From NCBI GenBank assembly GCA_936432065.2, contig OW386290.2:130060677-130124676 (forward strand): a stretch of DNA of 64,000 bases, written 5' to 3'. This document shows, in pieces, positions 24,051-35,094 of this stretch. Below the pieces are notes generated by a model that saw only the letters and a list, made by a program, of their open reading frames with translations, was not told where the DNA came from and made no database searches. This stretch comes from Rutpela maculata. Lineage: Eukaryota; Arthropoda; Insecta; Coleoptera; Cerambycidae. Positions within the stretch are counted from its first letter, which is position 1. Each line of letters starts with the position of its first letter. A program made the position numbers and the translations under genes.

Positions 24051-24262
24051 AGCCAGTTTAAAAGGTGCTCCAAAAATGTACTTTAAAAAAAAATATTGAA
24101 ATATTTTCCATTTTTATTCCTCCACCAAAGACATTGACCATTGAGGTACGGTCATTGAATGTCCTGTTTTAAAGTATGAACATAAAATTTTAACTATGCA
24201 ATGCAACTAAGAGGCGAAACCGACGATTTTGACAAGGACGTCGTAGCGCCGATAAGCAAAAT

Positions 24263-24300
24263 TTGATAAAAATCAATGCATGTGCATTGATTTTTATCAA
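24263..24300. repeat. 38-base perfect palindrome in the solo LTR
   Basis: TTGATAAAAATCAATGCA is followed, after TG, by its exact inverse. The intact LTR holds only one arm of this (TGCATTGATTTTTATCAA), so the second arm arose here by local inverted duplication. Confidence 0.85.
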
Positions 24301-25550
24301 ATGCACATGCACAAGGCCGGTTTCTCGCATAGAAAGAGTTTGGAATCACTCAGCGGCTCGCAATTTGATCGAGCGCGTTGAGTAGTCCATACAAAGAGAT
24401 GGTAGGAAAGCCAATAGCAGGGCTTTCCAAATAATAAAGTTATAGAGGAAAACGCCTTGTGCATAAAAAAAACAAAAATTCAATTTTGCTTAAAAGTCGC
24501 TCGGAGGGGGGTAGTTGTAATTTTGCGAATATTGAACAACTGCATAGGGGCAAGTAAGTTGTGGACTAATCGAACGCCAAACAAACTTATGCAGTCATAA
24601 GTCCTCATGAATGTGTTTGAGTACGTGAACCGTCACGATACAAGAACTTTAAAGCTAAGTAGTCTCTAGCGAAACTAAATTCATTTAGCAAAACATTTTT
24701 AAGTTAAAATTAGTCAGCCGTAATTATTAAAATTACAAGAGTTTAAGACTTCTCTAAAAGCTCGCATTTTGATCCTGAGAAGGTATGCATGAATTTTTTC
24801 TACCGATCGTTAGCGTGAGCGCTCTCGCTTGTATGGTCTGAAAGCCGTTTGTCTTAATTGGGGAAGGCGCGCTTCTTACAATAAGAATTTTGCTATAACC
24901 TCTTTTTTTGTATAACCATATCTGTTAAATAAACGGATTCTATAATCCCTAGAATTTTCGTACCGAAAACCGGATGTGTCGAGTTACTGCACCGCACTCG
25001 ACCTTCTAGTTGTTGTACGGAGATTCGATAGGGATTTTTTTATGCGTTTTCTCAGAAATCCTCGGGTGTAGAGTCCGTTATTAGCAGACAAAAACGTGAT
25101 CAGCACGACAAAAATTAATCCCACCGGAGAGAGATTCTCCGATCGGGATTTTTTTATGCATAAATTTAGCTTTTCAAAAGGTACAAAACCTAAATCCAGG
25201 AATTCACGGCCAGAGAGAGCGCCGTTAAAGATCTGAGGTAGTGCAGCCTTGGCCCATTATTCAGCTATCGAAGTGCATCTTATCTCGAACCTGCCTGGGA
25301 GGTAGAAGAACGGGGTAGCACGCGACTGGCGCCCCCTGAGAAATAAATTGGTGTAGTAGTAAATTTTGACGCCCGGTAGTGTGTTCTTCTACATTTTCAC
25401 GTCTGATATATTTTATGCGTTTTGATAATAAATTCAAAAAATATAAGAATTACTTGTTAAAATAATAATATAACGTTCAACACAGACGTACAATGCATAG
25501 TTAATATTCAATTGATTTTCTTATTGGCCGCAATTATGTACGTATGTCTA

Positions 25551-26221
25551 CAGGGTGATTTACCATGACATGCGGAAAATAAAATCGTGTACTAGTCTTC
25601 TAGGTGGGAAAGTCCCTGCAAAATTTTGTGAGTGATCCGAGGTAATTTAGTAATTGTTGTTGCAATAAAACTTGCAAAGATACGCTACTGTTACTTGTCT
25701 GTGGTCAGTGTAGAGCAATTAACTTACTTGAGAAAGAACGTATTTCGAATATTTCCTTAGTTTGGCATAAATGGTTAAGCTGGCGCGTGCGGTCAGTGCC
25801 GCGTTTTTTTGCTTTCGATCAGGACACCGGAAGGTACAAAGTGATGCCAAAGTTTGGTGTTTTTGTGTTATCGACGGGTTTAAGTAAATATCTCTTATAT
25901 CTACTTGTTGTTGTAGAGTTCACTAGCATAGGGTCAATGTCTTTTCGACGTATTTTGCTATTTTTTAGTGTGATTTGATTAAAACCAAAAAGTCACTTCT
26001 ACCCTTTCCAGCTTTGTTGTCAATCCTAAGTCTGATAAAGGGGAAGGGGAAGTGATATGGTTGTACCGCGTTACATCAGAATAGTTAACGTCATTGGCGA
26101 CGCATTTCTACAAAATAATAAGGTAATTTATTTAGTCATATTTTTTTAATTTTTCATTGGGACAACCTACTGTGGGACAACCTACTGATAAATTTTCCGC
26201 ATGTCATGGTAGATCGCCCTG
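25551..26221. mobile_element. Mariner-type MITE, 671 bp, TA target duplication
   Basis: Left end CAGGGTGATTTACCATGACA, right end (inverse) CAGGGCGATCTACCATGACA. The terminal repeats match over about 30 bases with two differences and are flanked by TA on both sides (25549-25550, 26222-26223). These are features of Tc1/mariner (IS630-like) elements. The interior holds no transposase; a 63-codon open frame at 25787-25978 has no recognised domain. A short direct duplication GGGACAACCTACTG lies beside the right end. Confidence 0.85.
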
Positions 26222-26242
26222 TATTATGCTTAATATCCAACC

Positions 26243-26760
26243 ACAATAGTCCATACCAAAGTTGCAAGAAAAGGCAAGGGTAGCGACCAAACATGGCTAC
26301 TCCCCGTTTTCGAGGGCGGCCAACACGATGGTGATAGTCGCGCGGTTCCTACCGCCTTGACTACCCCTAAACGCAAAAAAACACCTTTTCCTATTTTTCG
26401 TTATAAGGCATGCGAGGACTTGTTAGATCGGCTTTTTTTTTGAGGAAACTCAATATGTCCTGTAAAATTTCGCACCCAGACATCCTAATGACCCCCGGAG
26501 GTTGAAACAACCCCCCCTTCTTCAATACCGAAACATGCAAAAAACGTCCAAACGTGCTGAAAATTGTTTTCTATACGTTTTCAAGGGCGGGGAACACGAT
26601 TCTGATATTATTTAGCCTCCCACCCTTAACCACTGCCCCCAAATGCATGAAACCCTTTTCCCATTTTTTGCTGACCGCCCTCGAAAACGGGGAGATAGCC
26701 ATGTTTGGTCGCTACACTTGCACTTTTGGGGTTTTTGCAACTTTGGCATGGACTACAATT
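26243..26760. repeat. Foldback element, ~520 bp
   Basis: The left arm (ACAATAGTCCATACCAAAGTTGCAA...GTAGCGACCAAACATGGCTA...CCGTTTTCGAGGGCGG) pairs with 26672-26760 in inverse. Arms are about 75-85 bases. Inside, a second copy of the words TTTTC.AGGGCGG..AACACGAT appears near 26320 and 26580, so the centre is also partly duplicated. No gene. Confidence 0.8.
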
Positions 26761-27327
26761 AATTAATTAATAGCCCATATAAAATTAGAGAAATTGGAAA
26801 TTGGAAGACTCCGATATGAGGAAAAATACCTGAAACTTTCTTACACTTACACAAGCAAAACAATAACACGCACATAAGATACGTGTAGCGCTACAAACAG
26901 CTGGATCAGAGCAGGTAAACGAGGGATGCTCACCCCAACATATTTGCTCTTATTCAAAAGCCAGTTTCTTTTATGTCGAAAGAAATTGAAAATTTGTATA
27001 TTTACCTTTATTTTTTAAAGGACTCTATCATAGAATTTTTTTAATCCTACTCTATGTATAAAATACTACTTGCGTGCACAAAATTTACTTAGTTATTGGT
27101 TTATTTTTGAGGTAAACCTATAAAAAAATGGACTATAAATGACAAGGCCTTTAGAAATGTAAAATTATCATTTTCGTTTATTTGGTTAACCTAATAAGGT
27201 TATTTCCTTTGCATCCGCTCTATAGTTTCCATACCTGCTCTGTAGGTTTCAAATACATCAAGGCATTAACATGTTTTGGAGTTCTATAAACTCGTTGAAA
27301 ACACACTGTCATATGTATATAGATATG
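26761..27327. other. Spacer, nothing recognised
   Basis: AT-rich sequence between the foldback and the mariner-like element; no supported features. Confidence 0.4.
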
Positions 27328-27329
27328 TA

Positions 27330-28557
27330 CAATGCGTCCACGGCAAAGCGGTATTATAGGTGTATGGCAATTTTTTTGGATTACAAACACAATTTTTTGT
27401 ATTCTGCTCTTGCTTCACCCAAAAACTATTTTTAGTATCTTGGACTTTAAAAAATTTACCGAGGGCGCTGGTAACAGCTTAAAAATAAAAATTGCACCAG
27501 GTAAAGTGCCTTTTCTTTGCGAATATTGAAAAATATTATTAGAAAAACTTGCTCAGAATTAAAAAAATATGACGTTGAACCAAATTACAGAACTAAAAAC
27601 ATTTTTTTTTACATTATAAAATTTTAATTTTTTTTTTAATATTATAAAATTTGCAGAAGACCGGTTTTTTCATCGACATCATTTTCTCTGATGAAGCAAC
27701 TCACCAATGGTATTGTGTCTAGTCAGAATTGCTGCTACTGGAGCGATAAAAACCCAAATTTTAGAATTGTTATAGGTAGTCAATATTCTAAAAGATATGT
27801 TTGGTGTGCAATATCCTACAATGGTAGGATGGTAAATTGAATCAGAATAACAGTTTAAATCTACTGGAAACATTTTTTCATGAACATTTACATACCTTAC
27901 CACTGGACGAAACAGCACGTTTGTATTTTTAGCAAAATGATTGTTCAGCCCACAGCACACAAAGAGTAAGGAACTGGCTGGATAATAATTTTGCAGAAAA
28001 GTGGATTGGATGATTTGGATCCTTTCCGTATCCACCCAGATCGCCTGATTTGACTATTTGCGATTTTTATTTATTTATCTGAAGCAAATTGTTTATTCCT
28101 ATGATTTAACAACGGATGTAAATGTATTGAAAGCTATAAATGCTATAAATTCAATTGACCTCCAAACCATTCAAAAGAGCTAGAAATAATTTAAGAACAG
28201 AGTTGTGATATGTGCTGAAAATGGAGGAACATGGGTAGAATAAATGAATTAAAAAAAAAATAAAATTTTATAAACAAAAAAAAATGTTTTTAGTTCTGTA
28301 ATTTGGTACAACGTCATATTTTTTAATTCTGAGAAAGTTTTTTTAATAAAATTTTCAATATTTCGCACAGAAAAGGCACTTTACCTAATGCGATTTTTAT
28401 TTTTAAGCTGTTACCAGCGCCCTCTATAAATTTTTTAAAGTCCAAGATACTAAAAATAGTTTTTGGGAGAAGCAAGAGCAGAATACAAAAAACTGTGTTT
28501 CTAATCCAAAAAAAATATTATTTACACCTATAATACCGCTTTGCAGTGGACACATTG
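27330..28557 (+). mobile_element. Complete but dead mariner-like DNA transposon
   Basis: The terminal inverted repeats are about 280 bases: left 27330-27610 begins CAATGCGTCCACGGCAAAGC, right 28250-28557 is its diverged inverse. TA flanks both ends (27328-27329, 28558-28559). Shared inner blocks include CTTGGACTTTAAAAAATTT, GCTGTTACCAGCGCCCTC-like and AATTACAGAACTAAAAACAT. Total length is 1,228 bases, near the usual size of mariner elements. The interior holds the second half of a DDE transposase on the plus strand. The long terminal repeats are unusual for classical mariner, which has about 30 bases. Confidence 0.85.
27660..28230 (+). pseudogene. Mariner/IS630-type transposase remnant
   Basis: Plus-strand frames give FSDEATHQWY (around the second catalytic D, near 27690), VCNIL then DGKL, and further on AHSTQRVRNWLDNNFAEKWIG and PPRSPDLT.CDFY (near 27955-28065). 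The last is the hallmark W-P-x-R-S-P-D-L-T-P-x-D-F block of Tc1/mariner transposases. The catalytic part before it should read Q-D-G-A-P-x-H; here it reads QNDCSAHS. The N-terminal helix-turn-helix half is absent and several stops interrupt the frames. The minus-strand open frame over 28035-27679 is a shadow of it. Confidence 0.75.
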
Positions 28558-28852
28558 TATATAGATAATACACAAGACCATCTCTTTTATCTTGCTTACC
28601 ACAAACATTGCTTCGATTCCTTATTTTTCAACATATTTTGTAATATTGCAGTCCCATTTTATAATAATTGTTTTATTTTTTGTAATGAAAATGCTAAAAA
28701 ATTACTTTTTTTAGGTAAATTATATTATTGGCCAATATTTGAGAGTTTACTTTAAAAAACACTAATTCCTTTGAAAAACGCGAAAATGGACATTTTTCCT
28801 ATTTTTTAGAGTGTTGTCCCACAAACTAGCTGGGCGCCTTGTTATATTATGT

Positions 28853-29232
28853 TTTAGTTCAGTAAAATAACAGTTAATATTGTAATATATCGGATAAAAT
28901 TTAAAAAGTTTTGAAAATTGGTGGAAATGTTAAGGATAGCGTAAGAATCAATAAACCGAAAAGTTCTCACCTCTAAATAGTGTGCTTCGTCCCCTAGGAG
29001 GTCGTTTCCACCCTCATTTTGAGGTTCTCTAGATTATCTCGGGAACGGTGCACTTTTTCATAAAAATACCTATATACAAAATTATTCCTTACAAAATTCT
29101 CTATCAAAAAGTATCTACACTTTTTTTTCCTAAAATTATTAGTACCGTAGGAAATAAGGCGCACACATTAACACAATAAATTGTAATTGTTACTATAATC
29201 TACTTTAAAGTTCAATACTTAACGCTGTTTCT
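28853..29232 (-). repeat. Left inverted repeat arm of the 28.9-30.6 kb unit
   Basis: Non-coding arm matching 30268-30640 in inverse. The right arm has lost an ~20-base AAATGAGGGTGGAAACGA-like block and carries an extra GGAACCAACTC-like block. Confidence 0.75.
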
Positions 29233-29267
29233 GAAACTCAACAGAAGTTCCTTGGTCATTTGTTTAA

Positions 29268-30064
29268 TAAAGAACGTTCGATTGTAGAACTATTGAAAAA
29301 ATTTAGTAAGGCAGGAATCGAGCTGTGTCGAAAATGTTATAAGTGCGACACAAGAGCAAGATATTGACCTGCTAGTCCTTCTTATTGCTCTTTCTCTCTC
29401 CGACAAGGACATTATATTTTTAAAAGAAAAACAAGGTAATACTAGCAAAAGGATTTACAGTTCAAGAGATTTACAATCCTCAACTTTTTAAAAAAAACTG
29501 TAAAGAAACAATATTATTTGCACACGCTATTAGCGGTTGCGACACAATCTCAGCGTTCTTTTCCAAAGGAAAGGTTAATGCAATCAATGTACTTAATAAA
29601 AGAGATGACTTACATCGTGCAAACTTTTAATAATGAAAAAGCCAGTCATCAAGAAATTGTAGATGTAGGAGAGCGATTTGTTCTAGCTTTATACAACTCT
29701 ACCTCCGCAGAAAAAAGTCTAGATGTATACAGATTTATGTCTTTTAACAAACTTGTTTGTAAAGCGAACAATACTGTAATGTTATCAAAACTACCACCAA
29801 CTTCAAATTCAAACCTGAAAAAACGTTACGCTAGAAGCTGCTGTTTGGTGATGGAAAAAAGTCACCGGTATATTAATCATGACTATGACAACTAAAGAAC
29901 CAGCTCCCGAATCTGTTTTGAAATTAATTTCTTGTTCATGCAAATTACGATACGAAAGCAGGTGCAGTTGCAAAACAGCACGTTTACGTTGCTCCGCAAT
30001 GTGTTACCATTGCCACGGACAAGCATGCATGAATGTCGAATCTATGGAAGACAACGAAGATTAA
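29268..30064 (+). pseudogene. GCDT-family (PIN/XPG nuclease-like) gene, copy 3, best preserved
   Basis: Segments in family order: DLLVLLIALSLSDKDIIFLK near 29362 (relatives have D-T-D-V-L-V-L-L-I-A-L); LFAHAISGCDTISAFFSKGK at 29512-29570, containing the GCDT signature; then VGERFVLALYNSTSAEKSLD and RFMSFNKLV...LSKLPPTSNSN (29660-29815). The Cys-rich tail is in a third frame (29879-30064): PAPESVLKLISCSCK, then CSCKTARLRCSAMCYHCHGQ, then AC and an acidic end with TAA at 30062-30064. The part before D-L-L-V (the HEEADTR-like block) is missing, and the Q-x-W-x-G-x-x-L-x-P-x-x-W-G-W segment is deleted between the LPPTS block and the tail. Frameshifts separate the three parts. D-x-D and GCDT spacing resemble PIN/XPG nucleases; that is inference. 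Confidence 0.75.
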
Positions 30065-30267
30065 TTAACGCAGGTAACCTTCTGATAATTAGTATAGGTA
30101 TAAAGGGGACACCACGTAAAAAACGCCCAAGTACTTTACCTCAAGGGTGGTATGGAAACAAGCACAATATACAATATTCTCGTTTCTTTAAAAATTGCGT
30201 TATTTTATAAGAGAGGTTGAAAGCGTTACATTTATTATCATTTTAAGTGGAGTTTAGTAGCTACTGC

Positions 30268-30640
30268 TTTTGCGTTAACCATTTAACTTTAAAGTAGATT
30301 ATAGTAAAGTTTACAATTTATTGTGTTAATTGGAACCAACTCTTAATGTGTGCGCCTTATTTCCCACGGTAGGGTAGATACATTTTTGATAGAGAATTTT
30401 ATAAGGAATAATTTTGTATATAGGTATTTTTATCAAAAAGTGCACCATACCGTTCCCGAGATAATCTAGAAAACCTCAAAACCTCCTAGGGGACGAAGCA
30501 CACTATTTAGGAGTGGGATTTTTTCGGTTTACTAATTCTTATGCTATCCATAACATTTCTACCAATTTTCAACTTTCCGAATTTTGTCCGATATAAATTA
30601 ATTGTTATATTACTAAACTATTTATACACATCCTAAAGAT
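30268..30640 (+). repeat. Right inverted repeat arm of the 28.9-30.6 kb unit
   Basis: Inverse of 28853-29232 and direct homologue of about 20570-21000. No coding content. Confidence 0.75.
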
Positions 30641-33490
30641 AATCTGAAAACAAGAAAATTGGTTAAAAGATGTTTCTGAGGAATGATACTTTTTTTGTTT
30701 AATCTGACTGAACTACATATCAAGAATTTAGGGCACTTTTCAATATTCACCACTATATCCACCACCGGTAGAAGGAATCGGTTACAAAGAATTTTATTCC
30801 GGTAGATATCCAGGCTGTCTGTGGTTAAGAATTATTAAACGCTTCAGTTGAGTTTCCCAGTTTTCTTGACAACTTGGATATTTGTCCTGTATCTTGGCAA
30901 ATTTAAACCGGTTAATTCTGAAACGGGTTGGTGAGGAAACCTGTCGAGATCGGTGTGCTCACTAGTGAATATTAAAAAGTACCCTACATTTAAATTTATG
31001 CCGGATGCGCCGGTGGGAGAAACTAGTCAGGACTATACGTCTGGAAGTTTCATTCATGGTTTCTGATTCATCTTAAACTGTTTTACCAAGACTAGTTGAT
31101 CGGTAATACTGAAAGCATTTGCTAATATTAAATATTCTTACTGTGCATTCAAAAAGATTCTAAATTTCGCGGTAAAATTAGTGAACGATTTGATTTTTTG
31201 TATGCGCTCAGTGACCCTCTGGATATGCTTATGCTAGTCAGAGATCTTCAGCAGTCTTTGAGCAGAGACATAGGTTCTAAACATGTTTGGAAAAGTAGCT
31301 CTACTTAGTTAAGCTAGTTAGTTAGTTAACTTGCGAAAATAAGCGTTGGCGGTTGTTGTGTTTGAACGACGACGCGTGTCGTCTCAAGGAACCTGTGTCT
31401 GAGAGCCACTTTATCGTTTGATAAATTATATGCAACAAAAAAAAATAGACTAAACGTGTAACCGTACACAAAAATGTTTACTAGCTCTTAGACTATAAAG
31501 GGAGGCTCTGATTAAATCAATTTTCCACTTGATTTATTAGGTATATATACATCAGTCTATGTATTCCATTATTAGAAGAATTTTCTATTTTCGCTATAAA
31601 TTCAGTAGAAATGAAGATTTTAATATAAGGTAATTTTTCATTTTTAATTTAACAGCAAAAGCCACAGTGCAGCAGTATGGATATTCTGTAAATTAGTATG
31701 AATGTTCCTTCTCATATATAAATTTAGCAGGTGCCGAGAGATTTATAAAACTGACACTTTTATTCGTTAAATATATACTGTTACGCTTCACAACCATGCA
31801 GAGTGACATTTTTATAGTAAAATTGGTTCAACAAAAAAGGGCTCTACGTAAAATTAGAAGATGAAATTGAAAAAACGAACAGGCCCGTCACTGGGTGGCT
31901 GAAAGAGGAAAAAAATAGATAGTAATACTTTATTTTTACATAATAGTTTATCTACAGTGTGTCCCATTTTGCTTGGAACCATCCGCATAAAAAGTTCATT
32001 TTAGGTCCGATTTAGATCGTTTTTTTTATGAGATAGATCTTTGAAAAGTGCATTCTTGTGATAAATTAAATTTTATAAAACACAAAAGGTTGATCAGCTG
32101 CTTTTGTTTTCGTAGGTGGAAAATGATGAAATCTTATTACTGATTTTATTTTTTCAAATCTGAATACACAACTGTACAAATTTTGTGAAAAAGTACTTTT
32201 TGAATTTTTCCAGAGAGAAATAAAAATTCTGGTTTTAATTAAAATCGCCAAATTTGCAAATATGCTGGTAATATAAAATTCTTGTGTCCATTTTAGCTCA
32301 CATACCCTAGACGTAACTTGATGAAACTACAACGGGACCACCGTACGGTGGGGCAAAATACTTGCTTTTCGTTCAAACAAACATTCCGGACGCAATTTTT
32401 AAGATAATATCAAGTTTTTTTTTAAATACTCGTCATATTAGATGTGAAAACTATAATATTTCGCGAGGATAATCCAATATGGCAGAATTTTCATTTTTTT
32501 TTATTACAATTTAAAGAATCGTGAAAGATGTACAACAAGAGGTTTTTGAGGTTGCTGATTCTGAATTTATTGTGAAATTTGGAAAATTATGTTCGAAAAA
32601 TCCGCTTCGATCAAAATCTTTCGAAAATTCAATTTTTTATCAAAATAGCTGGAAATTCTTATTCGGGGAATTTTTTTTGGTCGCTGATTACGAATTTATT
32701 ATGGAAATTGGAAAATTCCACGAAGAAAATTCAATATGGCGGACTTCTAGTTTTTTACAGAATTGCGTAATATATACAGATTTAAACGGACATACTCTAG
32801 TGGAAGGTAGAGCACACTCAGCTGTGTTCAAAACACCCCTGTACTTACCGTTGAATGTGAACCGTTTTTTATGGTTTTTGACCAGAACTTTAGTTCGTCA
32901 TATTTTTGAAATGACTGCACATATTTAGATAAATTTGGTATACATTTTAGGTTAATGAATAGCTTAAGTGATTTTAGAAAAATTCCAGGACCGGCCTCCT
33001 TTTTTAATATGGCTCTTAGGGTCGTTAACATCACACTGTATATTATTTTTTGGTAAATGTTAGTAAACTTTTAAAAAGCCTATGGACCAGTTTATAAAAT
33101 AATGTCATAATATTTGATGGCACGTTTATGGTTATTCTTCAATAAATCTTCAAATGTACTGAAAGACCAAATTTTACATTCTACAAATAACACAATCCAG
33201 TTACTAACATCATTATTTTATTAATTTTAGCGAAATACCCCTCAGAAGAGGTTGTTATTTGTATTTGTTTTGACATTCAGTGTTTTTTCCGTCCAAAATA
33301 AAGCACATTCCATTTATTTCACGAATAAAAAATTAGTAATAAAACGATGCGATTAACACATGACATTGTTGTATTAAAAATCCCAAGTAGGCACACGTCA
33401 AATGTGTAATTTTACAAATAAGAATTGCTGTTCGCTCTTAGTAATTATTAGAATAAGTGATAAAAAACCAGTTATAAAACTAAAAATTTT
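30641..33490. other. Long spacer, no gene recognised
   Basis: AT-rich sequence. CAGTGTGTCCCATTTTGCTTG at about 31958 resembles one end of a small DNA transposon but I see no partner. The words GGAAAATT, GAATTTATT and CGAAAATTCAA recur in a loose fashion between 32060 and 32770, making weak open frames (for example 32521-32928) that I do not regard as genes. Confidence 0.4.
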
Positions 33491-33493
33491 AAG

Positions 33494-34100
33494 ATGCCGT
33501 TTCAATTTAGTAATGGAGATTATATGGATATTATTTTTGTGTATGGCTTTTGCGACGGAAATGGAAGAGGAGCAAAAAGAGAATATCAAAGGCGTTTTCC
33601 AAATCGCCGTGTACCAGATCATAAAACGTTTTCAGAGGTATACCAATTTAGTAAGGAACATGGACAATTTCCGTCAATGACAAAGCATGAACATGTTCCC
33701 ACAGCTTTTCCACAAGAAGAGCAAATATTACAGGTTGTGGAAAATAATCCATCCATAAGTGTTAGAAAAATAAGTAATAAGTTAGCAGTAGCTAAGACAA
33801 GAGGACAAGAGTATGGCGAACATTAAAGAAGGAAAATTTGTATCCATTTCATGTTGAAACAGTTCAACGACTAGAAGACGGCGACGACGTTCCCCGCTTA
33901 ATATTTTGTAGGTGGATTTTGACTCACAGAAGAACAATATCGAGAGTTCTATTCACGGATGAAGCCCAATTCACACGTGACGGAATTAACAACTGTAGAA
34001 ATCAGCATGTTTGGGCAACCGAATATCCACATGCAGTGATTCAGAAACATTCCCAATACAGATTTAACATTAATGTGAGGTGTGGCATTTACTAATCATC
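33494..34100 (+). pseudogene. Tc1/mariner-type transposase, N-terminal to central part
   Basis: Frame 33494-33826 reads DIIFVYGFCDGNGRGAKREY, RRFPNRRVPDHKTFSEVYQF and VENNPSISVRKISNKLAVAK: the two helix-turn-helix units of a large arthropod transposase family with the DDE (IS630/Tc1/mariner) fold. After a frame break, 33838-34095 continues with YPFHVETVQRLEDGD and RVLFTDEAQFTRDGI, N.HVWATEYPHA and FNINVRCGIY; the D in FTDEA is the expected second-strand catalytic residue region. The reading stops before the remaining catalytic part, which is absent. Terminal repeats were not found. It is closely related in type, not identical, to the remnant at 27.7-28.2 kb. Confidence 0.8.
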
Positions 34101-34114
34101 TAATAGGGCTCCAC

Positions 34115-34695
34115 ATCTGCTACTATCAGAATTTTTTTTTTTTTTCGTTTCGGAGATAACTACTGAAATGTCCGGCAAAAAATCGCAAATTTTGAGCTTC
34201 TACAGTTGGCAACTTTTTAATCTTGGCTCCTACGCCAAAAGACTATTCTAGTTAACTGAAATATAATTAAATTTGCTAAAACTCCTTCTTTTATTTTTTG
34301 AATTCCGACAAAAATGAAGGAAGTAGAGGGGGCGGGATTTGGGACTTTTTTTTTTTTGGTAAAATTTCTTCATTTTGTCACCGTAATTAATTGGTAATTA
34401 ACTGAAATCGATCTCGTATACGATGTTCACTTAATATCATGTACTACTTTGACGCTCCGTTAATGGCCCTTCGAAATAAAGGTTTCTGAGAAAAATTGTT
34501 TTTTTTAAGATTTACATACACTCTATAGGAAAACGTGTAATTTCTTACATTTCCTCGAATATCTGGATAATTATCTTTTTTTTCGAAAAATTTGTAGACA
34601 GCTTATGTAAAGAGAATTTTGAGCTTTCCGAAGCTTTTTTAACTTTTTCTCTAACATAAAAAACAAGACTTTTGGCCGAATATGCGCTCCGGGCT
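34115..34695 (+). repeat. Dispersed ~570-bp repeat (inverse copy at 46.3-46.9 kb)
   Basis: Collinear in inverse with 46290-46880: TTTCGGAGATAACTACT, CAAATTTTGAGCTTCTAC, CTTTTTAATCTTGGCTCCTA, GACGCTCCGTTAA, GGAAAACGTGTAATTTC and GCTTATGTAAAGAGAATT all recur. Identity is about 85% by eye. Non-coding. It starts exactly where the transposase remnant ends, so it might be its 3' part or a separate insertion. Confidence 0.8.
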
Positions 34696-34944
34696 ATTGC
34701 AGTTCGCGGAGAAGTTTTGCATTTTCCGCAGCGTAATATTAATTTACAAAGCTGATTTTTTGTCTACAAGCAGTTTATGCACTATTTCGATTAAAAATCA
34801 CATTATACCTCCGCTTAAAGGTGGCTAAACCTTTGAAGACAACAAATATAAAAGGGTGAACAAAAATTAAATTTTACAGTTAATTTTGTTAATAAACAAA
34901 CTGAGTAATTTAAACAAAATTTTCTCAATTTAATATTTATTGTT

Positions 34945-35094
34945 ATAATCGTGGATAAATATAGTATTCAACTTGCGGTAATGGTAATAACTCACTTGAT
35001 GAATTACAGCACTCGCCTACGGCTCGTGCTGCAAACTTCCATCTGCGTGAGTTATTACCTACATTACCGCTCGTTGAATAATATACTATAATCG
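34945..35094. repeat. Palindromic MITE, ~150 bp
   Basis: ATAATCG...ATAGTATTCAAC..GCGGTAATG.GTAATAACTCAC on the left is matched in inverse by GTGAGTTATTACCTACATTACCGC..GTTGAATA...ATAATCG on the right. The loop is about 45 bases and contains ACTCGCCTACGGCTCG. The design resembles the hairpin at 22324-22455 but the sequence differs. Confidence 0.75.

Larger units (their letters stand above)
23386..25393 (+). mobile_element. Solo LTR of a Ty3/gypsy element (relative of the 49-59 kb element)
   Basis: Starts TGTTGCAGAA and ends TTCTTCTACA, the same ends as the LTRs of the complete element read on its coding strand, and collinear with them for the whole 2,008 bases (the intact LTR is 2,026). Shared landmarks include CTAAGTCGAA, AAATTCGGTGTTTC in inverse, the 76-bp tandem repeat, GCCTTGTGCATAAAAA and CTCAGGGGGCGCCAG in inverse. 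It is flanked on both sides by TTTT, a 4-bp target duplication like that of the complete element. No internal region is present. This is the product expected from LTR-LTR recombination. It is clearly older than the intact copy, with many substitutions. Confidence 0.9.
28853..30640. mobile_element. Inverted-repeat unit carrying a GCDT-family gene
   Basis: The left arm (about 28853-29232) and right arm (about 30268-30640) are inverse copies. The left arm's inverse reads AACTTTAAAGTAGATTATAG, ATTTATTGTGTTAAT, GTGTGCGCCTTATTTCC, TTGATAGAGAATTTT.TAAGG, GACGAAGCACACTATTTAG and TTTTCGGTTTA, and all of these recur in order in the right arm. Identity is roughly 85-90% by eye over about 350 bases. Between them, on the plus strand, lies a GCDT-family frame (29268-30064). 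I cannot fix the exact termini or target duplication. The right part recurs at 20.3-21.0 kb, so the unit is a repeat family. Confidence 0.75.

Noticed and set aside
27679..28035. 118-codon minus-strand frame as a gene
   Set aside because: Antisense shadow of the mariner-type transposase remnant.
32521..32928. 135-codon open frame as a gene
   Set aside because: Composed of loosely repeated AT-rich words that also occur in other frames nearby; no domain.
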